The translations under genes were made by a program, and so were the position numbers. A stretch of 64,000 nt of DNA from Enterobacteriaceae bacterium RIT714 (GTDB taxonomy: Bacteria > Pseudomonadota > Gammaproteobacteria > Enterobacterales > Enterobacteriaceae), in the NCBI GenBank assembly GCA_009668015.1, contig WJYB01000002.1:186001-250000 (forward strand), read 5' to 3'. Below are positions 10,877 through 22,351 of the stretch, one piece after another. The notes beneath the pieces were generated by a model. That model saw only the letters and a program-made list of their open reading frames with translations, was not told the DNA's origin and ran no database searches. How positions within the stretch are numbered: the stretch's first letter is position 1; each line of letters starts with the position of its first letter.

Positions 10877-11620
10877 TCACTTCCCACCCGCTAACTCGAG
10901 AAAGCTCCCGGTCACGTACGACGCTTTCTCGCTCAGCAGCCAGACAATCGCCTGCGCCACTTCTTCCGGCTGTCCGCCACGTTGCATCGGTAAGGCGGAT
11001 TTCACCCGATCCACCCGTCCTGGTTCCCCGCCGGAAGCGTGAATGTCGGTATAGATCAGACCGGGACGCACGCAGTTCACCCGAATGCCGTACGCTGCGA
11101 CTTCCAGCGCCAGACCGGTCGTCAATGAATCGACCGCCCCTTTCGACGCCGCATAATCGACATATTCGCCCGGTGCGCCAAGACGCGATGCCGCCGACGA
11201 GACATTCACAATCGCCCCGCCCTTGCCGTTGTGCTTGTGAGACATACGTTTCACCGCTTCGCGGCAGCAGAGGAAATAGCCAGTGACGTTAGTTGCCAGC
11301 ACGCGGTTGATCCGCTCGGCGCTGAGATTTTCAATCGTGCTTTGCTCGAACAAAATGCCGGCGTTGTTCACCAGAGCCGTTAACGGTTCGCCTTCCCGAT
11401 CGATGCTCTCAAACATCGCCAACACCTGGGCTTCATCGCTGATATCGGCACGCAGCGCAAACGCTTTGCCGCCCGCTTCGATAATCTCCTCAACCACGCT
11501 GGTCGCGGCTTTGATGTTGTGATGATAATTGACGGCGACGGTGAATCCTTCGCGGCCCAGTTGAAGCGCAGTAGCCTTACCGATACCGCGGCTGGCGCCA
11601 GTAACAAGTGCAATAGCCAT
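10877..11620 (-). CDS. ygfF: SDR-family NAD(P)-dependent oxidoreductase YgfF
   Basis: This is a 247-residue short-chain dehydrogenase. It shows the cofactor motif TGASRGIGKATA (residues 7-18), NNAG (about 88-91), the catalytic serine region VNVSSAASRLG (about 138-148) and YxxxK as YAASKGAVDSL (about 155-165). The substrate of the E. coli homologue is not established, though glucose 1-dehydrogenase-like activity is often annotated. It lies downstream of gcvP on the same strand, separated by a terminator at 11635-11665. Confidence 0.93.
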   Translation of the reverse strand: MAIALVTGASRGIGKATALQLGREGFTVAVNYHHNIKAATSVVEEIIEAGGKAFALRADISDEAQVLAMFESIDREGEPLTALVNNAGILFEQSTIENLSAERINRVLATNVTGYFLCCREAVKRMSHKHNGKGGAIVNVSSAASRLGAPGEYVDYAASKGAVDSLTTGLALEVAAYGIRVNCVRPGLIYTDIHASGGEPGRVDRVKSALPMQRGGQPEEVAQAIVWLLSEKASYVTGSFLELAGGK

Positions 11621-11634
11621 AAAACCCTACCCCA

Positions 11635-11665
11635 ATAAAAAAGCCGGGTGATCATCACCCGGCTT
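11635..11665 (-). terminator. Intrinsic terminator after gcvP
   Basis: A near-perfect hairpin (AAGCCGGGTGAT / ATCACCCGGCTT) has, on the minus strand, a run of T after the stem. It ends the gcvTHP message before ygfF. Confidence 0.88.
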
Positions 11666-11683
11666 AGGTCATCTCATTGAGTA

Positions 11684-14557
11684 TTACTCATATTCACTCA
11701 TTGGCACGCAAGAGCAGAACAGATTGCGGTCGCCATACACATCGTCGAGACGTTTCACGGTCGGCCAGTATTTGTTTGCCACACCCGCCGGGAAGACGGC
11801 TTCTTCGCGGGTATAACCGTGGGTCCACTCTGCCACCAGCTCGTTTTGGGTGTGGGGCGCATTCACCAGCGGGTTATCTTCCAGCGTCCATTCCCCCTGT
11901 TTCACACGGGTAATTTCACTGCGAATCGCCAGCATCGCATTGATAAAGCGGTCCAGCTCTACTTTGCTTTCTGATTCGGTCGGTTCAACCATCAGCGTAC
12001 CCGCCACCGGGAACGACATCGTCGGCGCATGGAATCCGTAATCGATCAGACGCTTGGCAATATCCAGTTCGCTGATGCCCGTCTCTTCTTTCAGGGGACG
12101 AATATCCAGAATGCATTCGTGCGCCACGCGGCCATCACGCCCGGTGTAAAGCACCGGATACGCTTCTTTCAGACGGGTCGCGATGTAGTTTGCATTCAGA
12201 ATCGCTACCTGACTGGCCTGCTTCAACCCTTCGGCCCCCATCATGCGGATATACATCCAGCTAATCGGCAGAATAGACGCACTGCCAAACGGTGCAGCAG
12301 AGACCGCGCCCTGGCGGGTCAGCATGCCTTCAATTTGCACCACGCTGTGGCCAGGAACAAACGGTGCCAGATGCGCTTTCACGCCGATTGGGCCCATACC
12401 CGGACCGCCACCGCCGTGTGGAATGCAGAAGGTTTTGTGCAGGTTCAGGTGCGAGACGTCCGCGCCGATAAAGCCCGGAGAGGTAATGCCCACCTGCGCG
12501 TTCATGTTCGCGCCGTCGAGGTAAACCTGGCCGCCAAACTGATGCACCACTTCGCACACTTCACGAATTGTCTCTTCGTATACGCCGTGGGTGGACGGGT
12601 AAGTGACCATGATGCAGGAGAGCTTATCGCCCGCCTGTTCTGCTTTCGCACGCAGATCGGCCAGATCGATGTTGCCGTTCTTATCACAGGCCACCACCAC
12701 CACTTCCATCCCTGCCATCTGCGCTGATGCCGGGTTAGTACCGTGCGCGGAGCTTGGGATCAGGCAGATATCACGATGCCCTTCATTGCGGCTCTCATGG
12801 TAGTGACGAATCGCCAGCAGGCCCGCATATTCACCCTGCGCGCCGGAGTTTGGCTGCATGCAAAGCGCGTCATAACCGGTCAGTTTCACCAGCCAGTCGG
12901 AGAGCTGGTTGATCATCTGATGATAACCTTCCGCCTGATCTGCCGGGCAGAACGGGTGCAGCTCAGAGAATTCCGGCCAGGTAATCGGGATCATTTCCGC
13001 AGCGGCGTTGAGCTTCATGGTACAGGAGCCCAGCGGGATCATCGCCTGGTTCAGCGCCAGATCTTTGCGTTCCAGAGAGTGCATATAGCGCATCATCTCG
13101 GTTTCGCTGTGATAGCGGTTAAACACCGGATGGGTCAGGATTGCGTCGTTACGCAGCATGCTTTCCTGAATAGAGCGGCTGTCGTGCGCCACGTCTTTAT
13201 CCAGGGTGTTGATATCCAGACCGTGAGCATCACCCAGCAAAACGGCAAACAGCGCGTTAACGTCTTCGCGGGTGGTGGTTTCATTAAGTGTGATACCCAC
13301 AGCGTTGAGGATATCGCTGCGCAGGTTAATTTCTGCCGCTTCGGCACGCGCCAGAACGCCCGCTTTATCGGCCACTTCCACACACAAGGTGTCGAAGTAA
13401 TGCTCGTGACGCAGCTTCAGTCCTTTCTGCTGTAAACCGGCAGCCAGAATATCTGTGAAACGGTGAATGCGGGTGGCGATACGCTTCAGGCCAACCGGGC
13501 CATGGAACACCGCATACAGGCTGGCGATATTTGCCAACAGTACCTGCGAGGTACAGATGTTGGAGTTCGCCTTCTCGCGACGGATATGCTGCTCGCGCGT
13601 CTGCATCGCCATGCGCAGCGCGGTGTTACCGGCGGCATCTTTCGACACACCGATAATACGGCCAGGCATGGAGCGTTTGAATTCATCTTTCGCCGCAAAG
13701 AATGCGGCGTGTGGTCCGCCATAACCCATCGGCACGCCGAAGCGCTGGGCCGAACCAAACACAATATCCGCGCCCTGCTTGCCCGGTGCGGTGAGTAGCA
13801 CCAGCGCCATAAAATCGGCCGCCACGCTGACCACAATTTTTCGCGATTTCAGTTCAGCAATCAGGCTGCTGTAATCGTGGACTTCACCGGTCGTTCCTGC
13901 CTGCTGCAGCAGCACGCCGAAGACATCCTGGTGATCCAGCACTTTATCCGCTTCATCGACAATCACCTCAAAGCCGAAGGTTTCTGCACGCGTGCGCACC
14001 ACGTCCAGCGTTTGCGGATGAACGTCAGCGGCGACAAAGAAGCGATTGGCGTTCTTGAGCTTACTGACGCGTTTCGCCATCGCCATTGCTTCAGCGGCGG
14101 CGGTGGCTTCATCAAGCAGAGAAGCGGAGGCAATATCCAGACCCGTCAGATCCAGCGTCACCTGCTGGAAGTTCAATAACGCTTCCAGACGGCCTTGCGA
14201 CACTTCCGGCTGATACGGGGTATACGCGGTGTACCAGCCTGGGTTTTCCAGCATGTTGCGCAGAATCACCGGCGGCAATTGTACAGGGGTGTATCCCATG
14301 CCAATATAAGACTTAAAGCGCTTGTTGAGGCCGGCAATGGCTTTCAGCTCCGCCAGCGCGGCGTATTCGGTGGTCGCTTCACCGACCTGCGGTGGCGTCG
14401 CGAGCTGGATGTCCTTAGGCACGATTTGGCCGATCAGGGCGTTTAACGAATCCGCGCCAACTGTCTTCAGCATCTCCTGCTGTTGCTGAGCATCCGGCCC
14501 GATGTGACGTTCAATGAAAGCGCCACGGTTTTCAAGCTGGCTTAAAGTCTGTGTCAT
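11684..14557 (-). CDS. gcvP: Glycine dehydrogenase (decarboxylating), P-protein
   Basis: The PLP enzyme of the glycine cleavage system decarboxylates glycine and passes the aminomethyl group to lipoyl-GcvH. The 957-residue length is that of the fused bacterial P-protein. The PLP lysine lies in [20 protein letters not shown] (about residues 702-721), with the glycine-rich loop beside it. It is the last gene of gcvT-gcvH-gcvP, 124 bases after gcvH, with a pair of palindromic repeats in that gap. E. coli regulation involves GcvA/GcvR, Lrp and PurR. Confidence 0.98.
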   Translation of the reverse strand: MTQTLSQLENRGAFIERHIGPDAQQQQEMLKTVGADSLNALIGQIVPKDIQLATPPQVGEATTEYAALAELKAIAGLNKRFKSYIGMGYTPVQLPPVILRNMLENPGWYTAYTPYQPEVSQGRLEALLNFQQVTLDLTGLDIASASLLDEATAAAEAMAMAKRVSKLKNANRFFVAADVHPQTLDVVRTRAETFGFEVIVDEADKVLDHQDVFGVLLQQAGTTGEVHDYSSLIAELKSRKIVVSVAADFMALVLLTAPGKQGADIVFGSAQRFGVPMGYGGPHAAFFAAKDEFKRSMPGRIIGVSKDAAGNTALRMAMQTREQHIRREKANSNICTSQVLLANIASLYAVFHGPVGLKRIATRIHRFTDILAAGLQQKGLKLRHEHYFDTLCVEVADKAGVLARAEAAEINLRSDILNAVGITLNETTTREDVNALFAVLLGDAHGLDINTLDKDVAHDSRSIQESMLRNDAILTHPVFNRYHSETEMMRYMHSLERKDLALNQAMIPLGSCTMKLNAAAEMIPITWPEFSELHPFCPADQAEGYHQMINQLSDWLVKLTGYDALCMQPNSGAQGEYAGLLAIRHYHESRNEGHRDICLIPSSAHGTNPASAQMAGMEVVVVACDKNGNIDLADLRAKAEQAGDKLSCIMVTYPSTHGVYEETIREVCEVVHQFGGQVYLDGANMNAQVGITSPGFIGADVSHLNLHKTFCIPHGGGGPGMGPIGVKAHLAPFVPGHSVVQIEGMLTRQGAVSAAPFGSASILPISWMYIRMMGAEGLKQASQVAILNANYIATRLKEAYPVLYTGRDGRVAHECILDIRPLKEETGISELDIAKRLIDYGFHAPTMSFPVAGTLMVEPTESESKVELDRFINAMLAIRSEITRVKQGEWTLEDNPLVNAPHTQNELVAEWTHGYTREEAVFPAGVANKYWPTVKRLDDVYGDRNLFCSCVPMSEYE

Positions 14558-14596
14558 GAGCGATGGTTCCTGAAACGTGCGGTGAATGTGTTTTCT

Positions 14597-14674
14597 CCCT
14601 CTCCTTTAGAGAGAGGGCTGGGGTGAGAGTGTCGTCTGTTCCCCCTCACCCTCCCCTCTCCCACAGGGAGAGGG
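14597..14674. repeat. Convergent pair of REP-like elements between gcvH and gcvP
   Basis: Two palindromic elements of the window-wide family lie head to head: 14597-14628 (CCCTCTCC ... GGGGTGAGA) and its inverse at 14641-14674 (CCCCTCACC ... GGGAGAGGG). Such pairs within an operon can fold into a long hairpin in mRNA and may alter the gcvH:gcvP ratio. Confidence 0.85.
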
Positions 14675-14681
14675 AAAAGGC

Positions 14682-15071
14682 TTATTCGTCTTCCAGCAGT
14701 GCTGCATACGCCGTAGCATCTAACAGCGCGGCAACCTCGGCCTCGTCGCTGGCTTTGATTTTGAAGATCCAGCCGCCGGTGTACGGTTCGCTGTTCACCA
14801 GCTCCGGTGAATCGCTCAGCGCATCGTTCACGGCCACGATTTCGCCGCCCACTGGCGCATAAATATCGGAAGCTGCTTTCACAGACTCCGCCACGGCACA
14901 GTCGTCGCCTGCGCTAACGGTCGCGCCCACTTCCGGCAGATCCACAAATACCATGTCGCCCAGCAGCTCTTGCGCATGCTCGGTGATCCCCACGGTATAA
15001 GTACCGTCAGCTTCTTTGCGTAGCCACTCGTGTTCTTTGCTGTATTTCAGTTCTGCTGGCACATTGCTCAT
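14682..15071 (-). CDS. gcvH: Glycine cleavage system H protein
   Basis: GcvH carries the lipoyl arm that shuttles the aminomethyl intermediate between P, T and L proteins. The 129-residue product matches the family length. The lipoylated lysine lies in [18 protein letters not shown] (lysine near residue 65). Family markers KEHEWLR near the N-terminus and GGWIFKIK near the C-terminus are present. Start is 23 bases after gcvT. Confidence 0.98.
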   Translation of the reverse strand: MSNVPAELKYSKEHEWLRKEADGTYTVGITEHAQELLGDMVFVDLPEVGATVSAGDDCAVAESVKAASDIYAPVGGEIVAVNDALSDSPELVNSEPYTGGWIFKIKASDEAEVAALLDATAYAALLEDE

Positions 15072-15094
15072 TGGAATTCTCCTGATAAAAATGA

Positions 15095-16189
15095 TTAGGC
15101 GACCGGCTTACCGGCGCGAACAAAAATCGGTTTCGTCACGTTGACCGGCATTTCGCGGTTACGGATCTGCACGACGGCTGTGTCGCCAATCCCCGCGGGT
15201 ACGCGCGCCAGCGCAATGCTATAACCCAGCGTAGGCGAGAATGTCCCGCTGGTAATGATGCCTTCATGCAGGTTGCCGTTGGCATCCGTGAAACGCACTG
15301 GCAGTTCATTACGCAGCACGCCTTTCTCAGTCATCACCAGCCCCACCAGCTGCTCGGTGCCTTTCTCACGCTGCGTTTCCAGCGCTTCACGACCAATAAA
15401 ATCACGATCCGCAGGTTCCCACGCGATGGTCCAGCCCATATTGGCTGCCAGCGGTGAAATCCCTTCGTCCATTTCCTGGCCGTACAGATTCATACCCGCT
15501 TCCAGGCGCAGCGTATCGCGCGCGCCCAGTCCTGCTGGTTTCACTCCTGCTTCAACCAGTGCGCGCCAGAAATCAGCGGCCTTTTCATTTGGCATGGCGA
15601 TTTCATATCCGGCTTCGCCGGTATAACCCGTGGTCGCGATAAACAGATCGCCCGCCTGAACGCCGAAGAATGGTTTCATCCCTTCGGTCGCCTTGCGCTG
15701 TTCGTCAGTAAACAGGGATGTGGCTTTAGCCTGCGCATTCGGTCCCTGCACGGCGATAAGCGAAAGGTCATCACGGACGGTGATATCAATGGCGAACTTT
15801 TCGGCGTGTTGGGAAATCCAGGAGAGGTCTTTTTCGCGGGTAGCGGAGTTAACAACGAGGCGGAAGAAATCTTCAGTGAAGAAATAGACAATCAGGTCAT
15901 CAATCACGCCGCCGGAAGCATTTAGCATTCCGCTATAAAGCGCTTTGCCTGGCGTCTTGAGTTTTGCAACGTCATTGGCCAACAGATAACGCAAAAACTC
16001 CCGGGTGCGGCTGCCGCGCAAATCGACAATGGTCATGTGGGACACGTCGAACATACCGGCATCGGTGCGCACCGCGTGGTGCTCATCGAGCTGCGAGCCG
16101 TAATGCAGCGGCATCATCCAGCCATGGAAATCGACCATGCGCGCGCCGCATAACGTGTGTTGTTCGTACAAAGGAGTCTGTTGAGCCAT
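15095..16189 (-). CDS. gcvT: Aminomethyltransferase, T-protein
   Basis: GcvT releases ammonia from the aminomethyl-lipoyl arm and transfers the one-carbon unit to tetrahydrofolate. It has 364 residues and begins [20 protein letters not shown]. The folate-binding aspartate is in MFDVSHM, and [10 protein letters not shown] and [18 protein letters not shown] are typical of the family. It is first in the gcvTHP operon; a PurR-type box lies 94 bases upstream. It shares its fold with ygfZ at 6013. Confidence 0.98.
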   Translation of the reverse strand: MAQQTPLYEQHTLCGARMVDFHGWMMPLHYGSQLDEHHAVRTDAGMFDVSHMTIVDLRGSRTREFLRYLLANDVAKLKTPGKALYSGMLNASGGVIDDLIVYFFTEDFFRLVVNSATREKDLSWISQHAEKFAIDITVRDDLSLIAVQGPNAQAKATSLFTDEQRKATEGMKPFFGVQAGDLFIATTGYTGEAGYEIAMPNEKAADFWRALVEAGVKPAGLGARDTLRLEAGMNLYGQEMDEGISPLAANMGWTIAWEPADRDFIGREALETQREKGTEQLVGLVMTEKGVLRNELPVRFTDANGNLHEGIITSGTFSPTLGYSIALARVPAGIGDTAVVQIRNREMPVNVTKPIFVRAGKPVA

Positions 16190-16620
16190 CTTTTCCTCGT
16201 TGAATAATCAGAGCAGGGCTATCTTGCGTTTCGCACTGAAATCTCACCACGAAACCCGGCATCGGCATCACTCCTGGACGTCGACGCAAACGTTCTCTTT
16301 TACCTGAACTTACCACCGAAACCGGCGATTAACCATAAGGTAAAACGGGTCATCACATTAGCTTATGACCAAAAAACGCTAAAAAGCCTACAGAGTTATT
16401 CACTGGGAAAATGCGATTTATACCGCAGATAATTAACATTCCACTCACAAGATTTAGCACAGGCTGATATTTACTGCGGAAAAACGCGCCAAATTTCCGT
16501 CATGCTAAAAAAGTAACATGAGATAATCTAATGCGAAAAGTGAGGTGAAATTAGAATATTTCAAACGAGGGAATTATCCCGGCACGCAGGCCGGGAAAGG
16601 AAAGTGTGACAGGGGTCTAA
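16190..16620 (-). promoter_or_regulatory. gcvTHP control region
   Basis: These 431 bases lie between the end of ubiI and gcvT and contain no credible gene. They hold the gcvT promoter region: a PurR-type box at 16284-16299 and AT-rich DNA further upstream (about 16340-16560) with CTAAT-type pentamers (for example near 16356 and 16527), the sequence reported in E. coli GcvA sites. Exact promoter elements were not assigned. Confidence 0.6.
16284..16299. promoter_or_regulatory. PurR operator before gcvT
   Basis: ACGCAAACGTTCTCTT matches the PurR consensus (ACGCAAACGTTTTCNT) at all but one fixed position. PurR repression of gcvTHP is known in E. coli, where glycine cleavage feeds purine synthesis. 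It lies 94 bases upstream of the gcvT start. Confidence 0.8.
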
Positions 16621-17823
16621 TTAACGCAGCCAGTCCGGTAAGTCGTTAAGACCCATCGCCTGACGAAGGAGTTGCGGCTTAACACCCGGAAGCGTATCTG
16701 CCAGTTTGAGTCCCAGATCGCGGAGCAGTTTTTTGGCGGGGTGGCTTCCGGCAAATAGCTCGCGGAAACCCTGCATGCCCGCCAGCATCATCGCGGCGCT
16801 GTGTTTACGGCTTCGCTCATAGCGACGCAAATAGAGATGCTGACCAAAGTCTTTTCCTTCGCGATGTAATCGACGCAGGTCTTCGATAAGCTCAGCGGCA
16901 TCCATAAAGCCCAGGTTAACGCCCTGCCCGGCTAACGGATGGATGGTATGCGCCGCATCTCCCATTAGCGCCAGCCGGTGCGCAGCGAAGTGACGCGCAT
17001 ACCGACCGGTTAACGGAAACAGCTGGCGTTCGCTCTCAATCGAGCACAGCCCCAGACGATTATCAAACGCCATGCACAGCGCCTGATTGAACACCTCTGG
17101 AGTGGATTCCTGCATCTGCTGCGCTTTTTCCGGTACTAATGACCAGACGATGGAGCACAAATGCGGATCGCTCAACGGCAGAAACGCCAGGATGCCATCA
17201 TTATGGAAGACCTGACGCGCCACGCCGCCATGCGGCTCGACGGTGCGAATAGTCGCCACCAGCGCATGATGATGATAATCCCAGAAAGTCAGCGGAATGT
17301 CCGCCTTATTGCGTAACCAGGAGTTTGCGCCATCGGCCCCCACCACCAGCCGGGCGGTCAGCATATCGCCGCTCTGCAGAGTGATGAACGCTTCGTTTTC
17401 GCCCCACGCAACCTGCTGCACCTGAGCGGGTGCCATCAGGGTAACGTCAGAGCACGCTTGCGCTTTGCGCCACAGCGCGTGATGAATGACCGCGTTCTCG
17501 ACGATATGGCCCAGATGGCTGTACCCCATGCTTTCGTCGTCAAACGCAATATGGCCAAAGCTGTCTTTGTCCCACACTTCCATTCCGTGATAACAACTGG
17601 CACGAAAAGCCGTGATATCAGACCAGACGCCAAGACGCGTTAACAGCTTTTCGCTGGCAGCGTTGATGGCGGAGACGCGAAGCTCCGGCGGCGCATCCTG
17701 CGCAACGGGCTGAGGCTGCTTTTGCTCCAGGACCGCGACGCGCAGACCGCTCCCCTGCAACCCGCAGGCGAGCGCCAGTCCAACCATTCCGCCGCCAACA
17801 ATGGCAACATCCACATTCTGCAC
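16621..17823 (-). CDS. ubiI: 2-octaprenylphenol 5-hydroxylase-type flavoprotein UbiI (VisC)
   Basis: UbiI is an FAD monooxygenase that adds the C5 hydroxyl in ubiquinone synthesis. It has 400 residues with the N-terminal dinucleotide fold VDVAIVGGGMVGLALACGL (residues 4-22) and the second FAD motif LALMGDAAHTIHPLAGQGVN (about 290-309). It lies 12 bases after ubiH, as the last gene of the ygfB-pepP-ubiH-ubiI cluster. The paralogy with ubiH is evident; order and the DVAIVGGGMVGL N-terminus identify this one as UbiI. Confidence 0.96.
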   Translation of the reverse strand: MQNVDVAIVGGGMVGLALACGLQGSGLRVAVLEQKQPQPVAQDAPPELRVSAINAASEKLLTRLGVWSDITAFRASCYHGMEVWDKDSFGHIAFDDESMGYSHLGHIVENAVIHHALWRKAQACSDVTLMAPAQVQQVAWGENEAFITLQSGDMLTARLVVGADGANSWLRNKADIPLTFWDYHHHALVATIRTVEPHGGVARQVFHNDGILAFLPLSDPHLCSIVWSLVPEKAQQMQESTPEVFNQALCMAFDNRLGLCSIESERQLFPLTGRYARHFAAHRLALMGDAAHTIHPLAGQGVNLGFMDAAELIEDLRRLHREGKDFGQHLYLRRYERSRKHSAAMMLAGMQGFRELFAGSHPAKKLLRDLGLKLADTLPGVKPQLLRQAMGLNDLPDWLR

Positions 17824-17835
17824 TTAGTTAACTCC

Positions 17836-19014
17836 TTAACGAGCGACCCAACCGAGAGTCCGCTGCGCCAGCACGTCGCGTGCCGGAATAAATAGTTCCA
17901 TCGCCATCAGCCCCGCGTTACGCCCGGCAACCAGCGGCGCCCAGCGATTCGCGAAAAGATGAACCAGGCCGTCAGTCACGCCAATCGTCGCGTCTTTATC
18001 TGCCTGACGACGCTTCTGGTAATAACTGAGCAGCGAATAGGCGCCGTAATCTTTTTGCTCCTGCCACGCCTGCGCCAGGATCTCTGCCAGGGTCATCACA
18101 TCGCGTAACCCAAGGTTAAACCCTTGTCCGGCGATGGGATGCAGCGTCTGCGCCGCGTTACCGACCAGCGCCACGCGATGATAAACCGACTGCGATGCCG
18201 TGGTCAGCGCCAGCGGATAGGAGGATCGCTGTCCCGCATGAACGATCCGCCCCAGCCGCCAGCCAAAGGCCTTTTGCAGCTCGTCACAAAAACGGGCGTC
18301 GGACCAGGCCATGACCTCATCAATTTTTTCCAGCGAATGACACCAGACCAGAGAACAGCGTCCTTTAGACATCGGTAACATCGCCAGCGGACCGTGCTCG
18401 GTAAAACGCTCAAACGCCCGTCCGTCATGCGCCACCGATGTCGAGACGTTGGCAATCACGGCCGCCTGATGATAGGGCTGCTGATGCCATTCCACTCCAC
18501 ACTGGGTCGCCAGCGCGGAGCGTGAGCCGTCAGCGGCGACCAGCAGCTTTCCGTCAATCACCTCACCGTCGTCAAGCTCAACGCTCACGCCCTCTTCACG
18601 CCGGGTGAAGCGAACAACGCGAGCCGGACAGTGCAGCGTCACGCCGGGGGCGTCCTGTAGCAGACGGAATAAACGCAGCCCTGCGTCATGAAGTTCAACC
18701 ACCTGACCGAGCGCATCAATACGATAATCTTGCGCATCCAGCGTCACAAACCCGGCATGACCGCGATCGCTGACATGAACGGTATCGATAGGCGTTGCAC
18801 ACTCTGCCAGCGCCTGCCAAATTCCGACGCGTGACAGATGCTGGCAAGTGCCCTGGGCTATCGCAATGGCCCGGGCATCGAAACCAGGGTGCTCAGACGC
18901 CTGCGGAGCAACGGCTTCAATCAGATGAACCGGCAGCTGTCCGTTTGTCAGCTTCGAGACAGCCAGTGCCAGCGTTGCGCCGGTCATGCCACCGCCAACG
19001 ATGATGATACTCAT
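17836..19014 (-). CDS. ubiH: 2-octaprenyl-6-methoxyphenol hydroxylase UbiH
   Basis: This FAD monooxygenase hydroxylates ring position C1 in the ubiquinone pathway. It has 392 residues, with IIVGGGMTGATLALAVS at residues 4-20 and VALVGNAAQTLHPIAGQGFN (about 286-305). The start codon overlaps the pepP stop by four bases (ATGA), indicating translational coupling. It works with UbiI and UbiF in a soluble Ubi complex. Confidence 0.96.
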   Translation of the reverse strand: MSIIIVGGGMTGATLALAVSKLTNGQLPVHLIEAVAPQASEHPGFDARAIAIAQGTCQHLSRVGIWQALAECATPIDTVHVSDRGHAGFVTLDAQDYRIDALGQVVELHDAGLRLFRLLQDAPGVTLHCPARVVRFTRREEGVSVELDDGEVIDGKLLVAADGSRSALATQCGVEWHQQPYHQAAVIANVSTSVAHDGRAFERFTEHGPLAMLPMSKGRCSLVWCHSLEKIDEVMAWSDARFCDELQKAFGWRLGRIVHAGQRSSYPLALTTASQSVYHRVALVGNAAQTLHPIAGQGFNLGLRDVMTLAEILAQAWQEQKDYGAYSLLSYYQKRRQADKDATIGVTDGLVHLFANRWAPLVAGRNAGLMAMELFIPARDVLAQRTLGWVAR

Positions 19015-20324
19015 GCGCGCGCCGCCGCCATCAGTGCTTCGATATCGTCCGCCTTTTTCACCACCATCGCCGTCAGGTTTTCGTTACCGGTTTGGGTGAT
19101 CACAATATCGTCTTCGATACGGATCCCAATCCCGCGATACTCTGCGGGTACGTCCGCATCAGGGGCGATGTACAGACCCGGTTCGACGGTTAACACCATG
19201 CCCGGCTCAAGGGTGCGCGAACGTTCTGGCCCATAGCCGCCCACGTCATGCACATCCAGCCCCAGCCAGTGGCTCAGGCCATGCATAAAGAACGCGCGGT
19301 GGGCGTTGTCGGCAATCAACTCTTCAACGTCACCCTTCAGAACACCCAGTTTTACCAGCCCGGTGACCATAATGCGGATCACCGCGCCCGTCACTTCCTG
19401 AATGGATGTGCCAGGACGGAACAGCGTCAACGCGGTCTCCAGCGATTCCAGCACGATGTCGTAAACAGCGCGCTGCGCAGGGCTGAATTTGCCGTTCACC
19501 GGGAAGGTGCGGGTGATATCGCCCGCGTAACCGCGATATTCACATCCGGCGTCAATCAGCACCAGATCGCCATCGCGCAGCTCACTTTCATTCTCGGTGT
19601 AGTGCAGGATGCAACCATTCTCCCCGCCCCCCACAATGGTGTTGTAGGATGGAAAGCGCGCCCCGTGACGACTGAATTCGTGAAGAATTTCGCCTTCAAG
19701 CTGATATTCAAACATCCCTGGGCGGCATTTTTCCATCGCACGCGTGTGGGCCAGCGCGCTGATTTCACCGGCGCGACGCATGACCGCCAGCTCTTCCGGC
19801 GATTTAAACAGGCGCATTTCATGGACAATGGGCCGCCAGTCGATGAGCGATGCAGGCGCGGATAAATTCTGACGCGATCCTTTGCGAAGCTTATCCAGTG
19901 CCGCAAACACAATCTCATCGGCCCAGGCATATTCACCCTGCGCGTGATAGATCACGTCCAGGCCATTAAGCAGCTGATAGAGCTGCTCGTTGATTTCGCT
20001 GAACGCCAGCGCGCGTTCGACGCCAAGTTTCTCTGGCGCGGCCTCTTGCCCTAAGCGGCGACCAAACCAGATTTCGGCGGTGAGATCGCGAACGCGGTTA
20101 AAGAGAACGCTGTGATTGTGGGTGTCATCGCTTTTGATCAGCACCAGCACCGCTTCTGGCTCATTAAAACCAGTGAAGTACCAGAAATCGCTATTCTGCC
20201 GATACGGATATTCGCTGTCATTGCTGCGCGTGGCTTCCGGAGCGGCAAAAATCAGTGCAGCGCTTCCCGGCTGCATTTCTGCCAACAAAGCCTGGCGACG
20301 GCGAAAATACTCTTGCTGAGTCAT
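19011..20324 (-). CDS. pepP: Xaa-Pro aminopeptidase (aminopeptidase P II)
   Basis: PepP removes N-terminal residues preceding proline. This M24 metallopeptidase has 437 residues. Metal ligands are visible in LIDAGCEYRGYAGDITRTFP (about residues 258-277, two aspartates), HGLSHWLGLDVHDVGG (about 351-366), MVLTVEPGLYI and GIGIRIEDD. It lies 25 bases after ygfB and overlaps ubiH by four bases. Confidence 0.97.
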   Translation of the reverse strand: MTQQEYFRRRQALLAEMQPGSAALIFAAPEATRSNDSEYPYRQNSDFWYFTGFNEPEAVLVLIKSDDTHNHSVLFNRVRDLTAEIWFGRRLGQEAAPEKLGVERALAFSEINEQLYQLLNGLDVIYHAQGEYAWADEIVFAALDKLRKGSRQNLSAPASLIDWRPIVHEMRLFKSPEELAVMRRAGEISALAHTRAMEKCRPGMFEYQLEGEILHEFSRHGARFPSYNTIVGGGENGCILHYTENESELRDGDLVLIDAGCEYRGYAGDITRTFPVNGKFSPAQRAVYDIVLESLETALTLFRPGTSIQEVTGAVIRIMVTGLVKLGVLKGDVEELIADNAHRAFFMHGLSHWLGLDVHDVGGYGPERSRTLEPGMVLTVEPGLYIAPDADVPAEYRGIGIRIEDDIVITQTGNENLTAMVVKKADDIEALMAAARA

Positions 20325-20349
20325 GACACCCTCCTGTGCGTTCTTATTA

Positions 20350-21425
<1,076 letters not shown>

Positions 21426-21466
21426 CACTTTGCAGTTGACTATGGTAGAGTGACTGTGAAGACAAA

Positions 21467-21650
21467 ATTTCTCTGAGATGTTCGCAAGCGGGCCAGTCCC
21501 CTGAGCCGATATTTCATACCACAAGAATGTGGCGCTCCATGGTCGGTGAGCATGCTCGGTTCGTCCGAGAAGCCTTAAGACTATGACGACACATTCACCT
21601 TGAACCAAGGGTTCAAGGGTTACAGCCTGCGGCGGCATCTCGGAGATTCC
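21467..21650 (+). ncRNA. ssrS: 6S RNA
   Basis: This is the roughly 184-nt regulator that binds sigma-70 RNA polymerase in stationary phase by mimicking an open promoter. The sequence from ATTTCTCTGAGATGTTCGC to CATCTCGGAGATTCC is almost identical to E. coli 6S RNA as I know it, with a few changes near the central bubble (for example at 21540-21545). The two ends pair to form the closing stem. As in E. coli it lies between zapA and fau and is probably cotranscribed with fau and processed. Confidence 0.97.
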
Positions 21651-21674
21651 CCTTCTTTTCTACCCTCAAGCATC

Positions 21675-22274
21675 ATGACGCAACTTCCTGAAGTTCCTGC
21701 ATCCCGGCAACAAATCCGCCAGTTAATCCGCCAGCAACGTCGTGCGCTCTCGCCCGAACAACAGACTCATTTTGCCCAACAGGCGGCTGCCCGCATGATG
21801 GCTTACTCCCCTGTGGTCATGGCCCATACGGTCGCGCTGTTTCTGTCGTTTGATGGCGAACTCGACACCCAGCCATTGATCGAACAACTCTGGCGGGCCG
21901 GAAAAAAAGTCTATCTGCCGGTGTTACATCCGTTCAGCCCCGGTCATCTGCTGTTCTTACACTATCATCCGCACAGCGAAGTGGTGGTGAATCGCCTGAA
22001 AATCACCGAGCCAAAACTGGACGTTCGCGATGTTCTGCCGTTGCCGGATCTGGATGTGCTCATCACCCCGCTGGTGGCATTCGACCAGAGCGGTCAGCGT
22101 TTGGGCATGGGCGGCGGTTTTTACGATCGCACACTGCAAAACTGGCAGCAGTACGGCTTACATCCGGTGGGATATGCGCACGATTGTCAGGGCGTAGAGA
22201 CGCTACCTGTTGAGAAATGGGATATTCCGCTGCCTGCGGTGGTTACGCCGTCGAAGGTGTGGGAGTGGCAGTAA
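21675..22274 (+). CDS. fau: 5-formyltetrahydrofolate cyclo-ligase
   Basis: The enzyme converts 5-formyl-THF to 5,10-methenyl-THF with ATP. It has 199 residues from the ATG at 21675 (MTQLPEVPASRQQIRQ). The nucleotide/folate-binding signature GQRLGMGGGFYDRTL (about residues 135-149) and the basic N-terminal IRQQRRALSPEQ are visible. It lies directly downstream of 6S RNA (ygfA in older naming) and ends in a strong terminator. Confidence 0.94.
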   Translation: MTQLPEVPASRQQIRQLIRQQRRALSPEQQTHFAQQAAARMMAYSPVVMAHTVALFLSFDGELDTQPLIEQLWRAGKKVYLPVLHPFSPGHLLFLHYHPHSEVVVNRLKITEPKLDVRDVLPLPDLDVLITPLVAFDQSGQRLGMGGGFYDRTLQNWQQYGLHPVGYAHDCQGVETLPVEKWDIPLPAVVTPSKVWEWQ

Positions 22275-22280
22275 AAGAAA

Positions 22281-22306
22281 AACGGTAACGCGGGTTACCG
22301 TTTTTA
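22281..22306 (+). terminator. Intrinsic terminator of fau
   Basis: The stem AACGGTAAC / GTTACCGTT is followed by TTTTT. It ends the ssrS-fau message before the convergent serA. Confidence 0.88.
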
Positions 22307-22351
22307 GTGATTCATCGTCTCACGTGAGAGTGGGCCGAAGCCGCGACACAA

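Noticed and set aside
10611-10887. Open frames through the 26-bp array on both strands, resembling repeat proteins
   Set aside because: The unit length is not a multiple of three and the frames exist on both strands; they are translations of non-coding tandem repeats.
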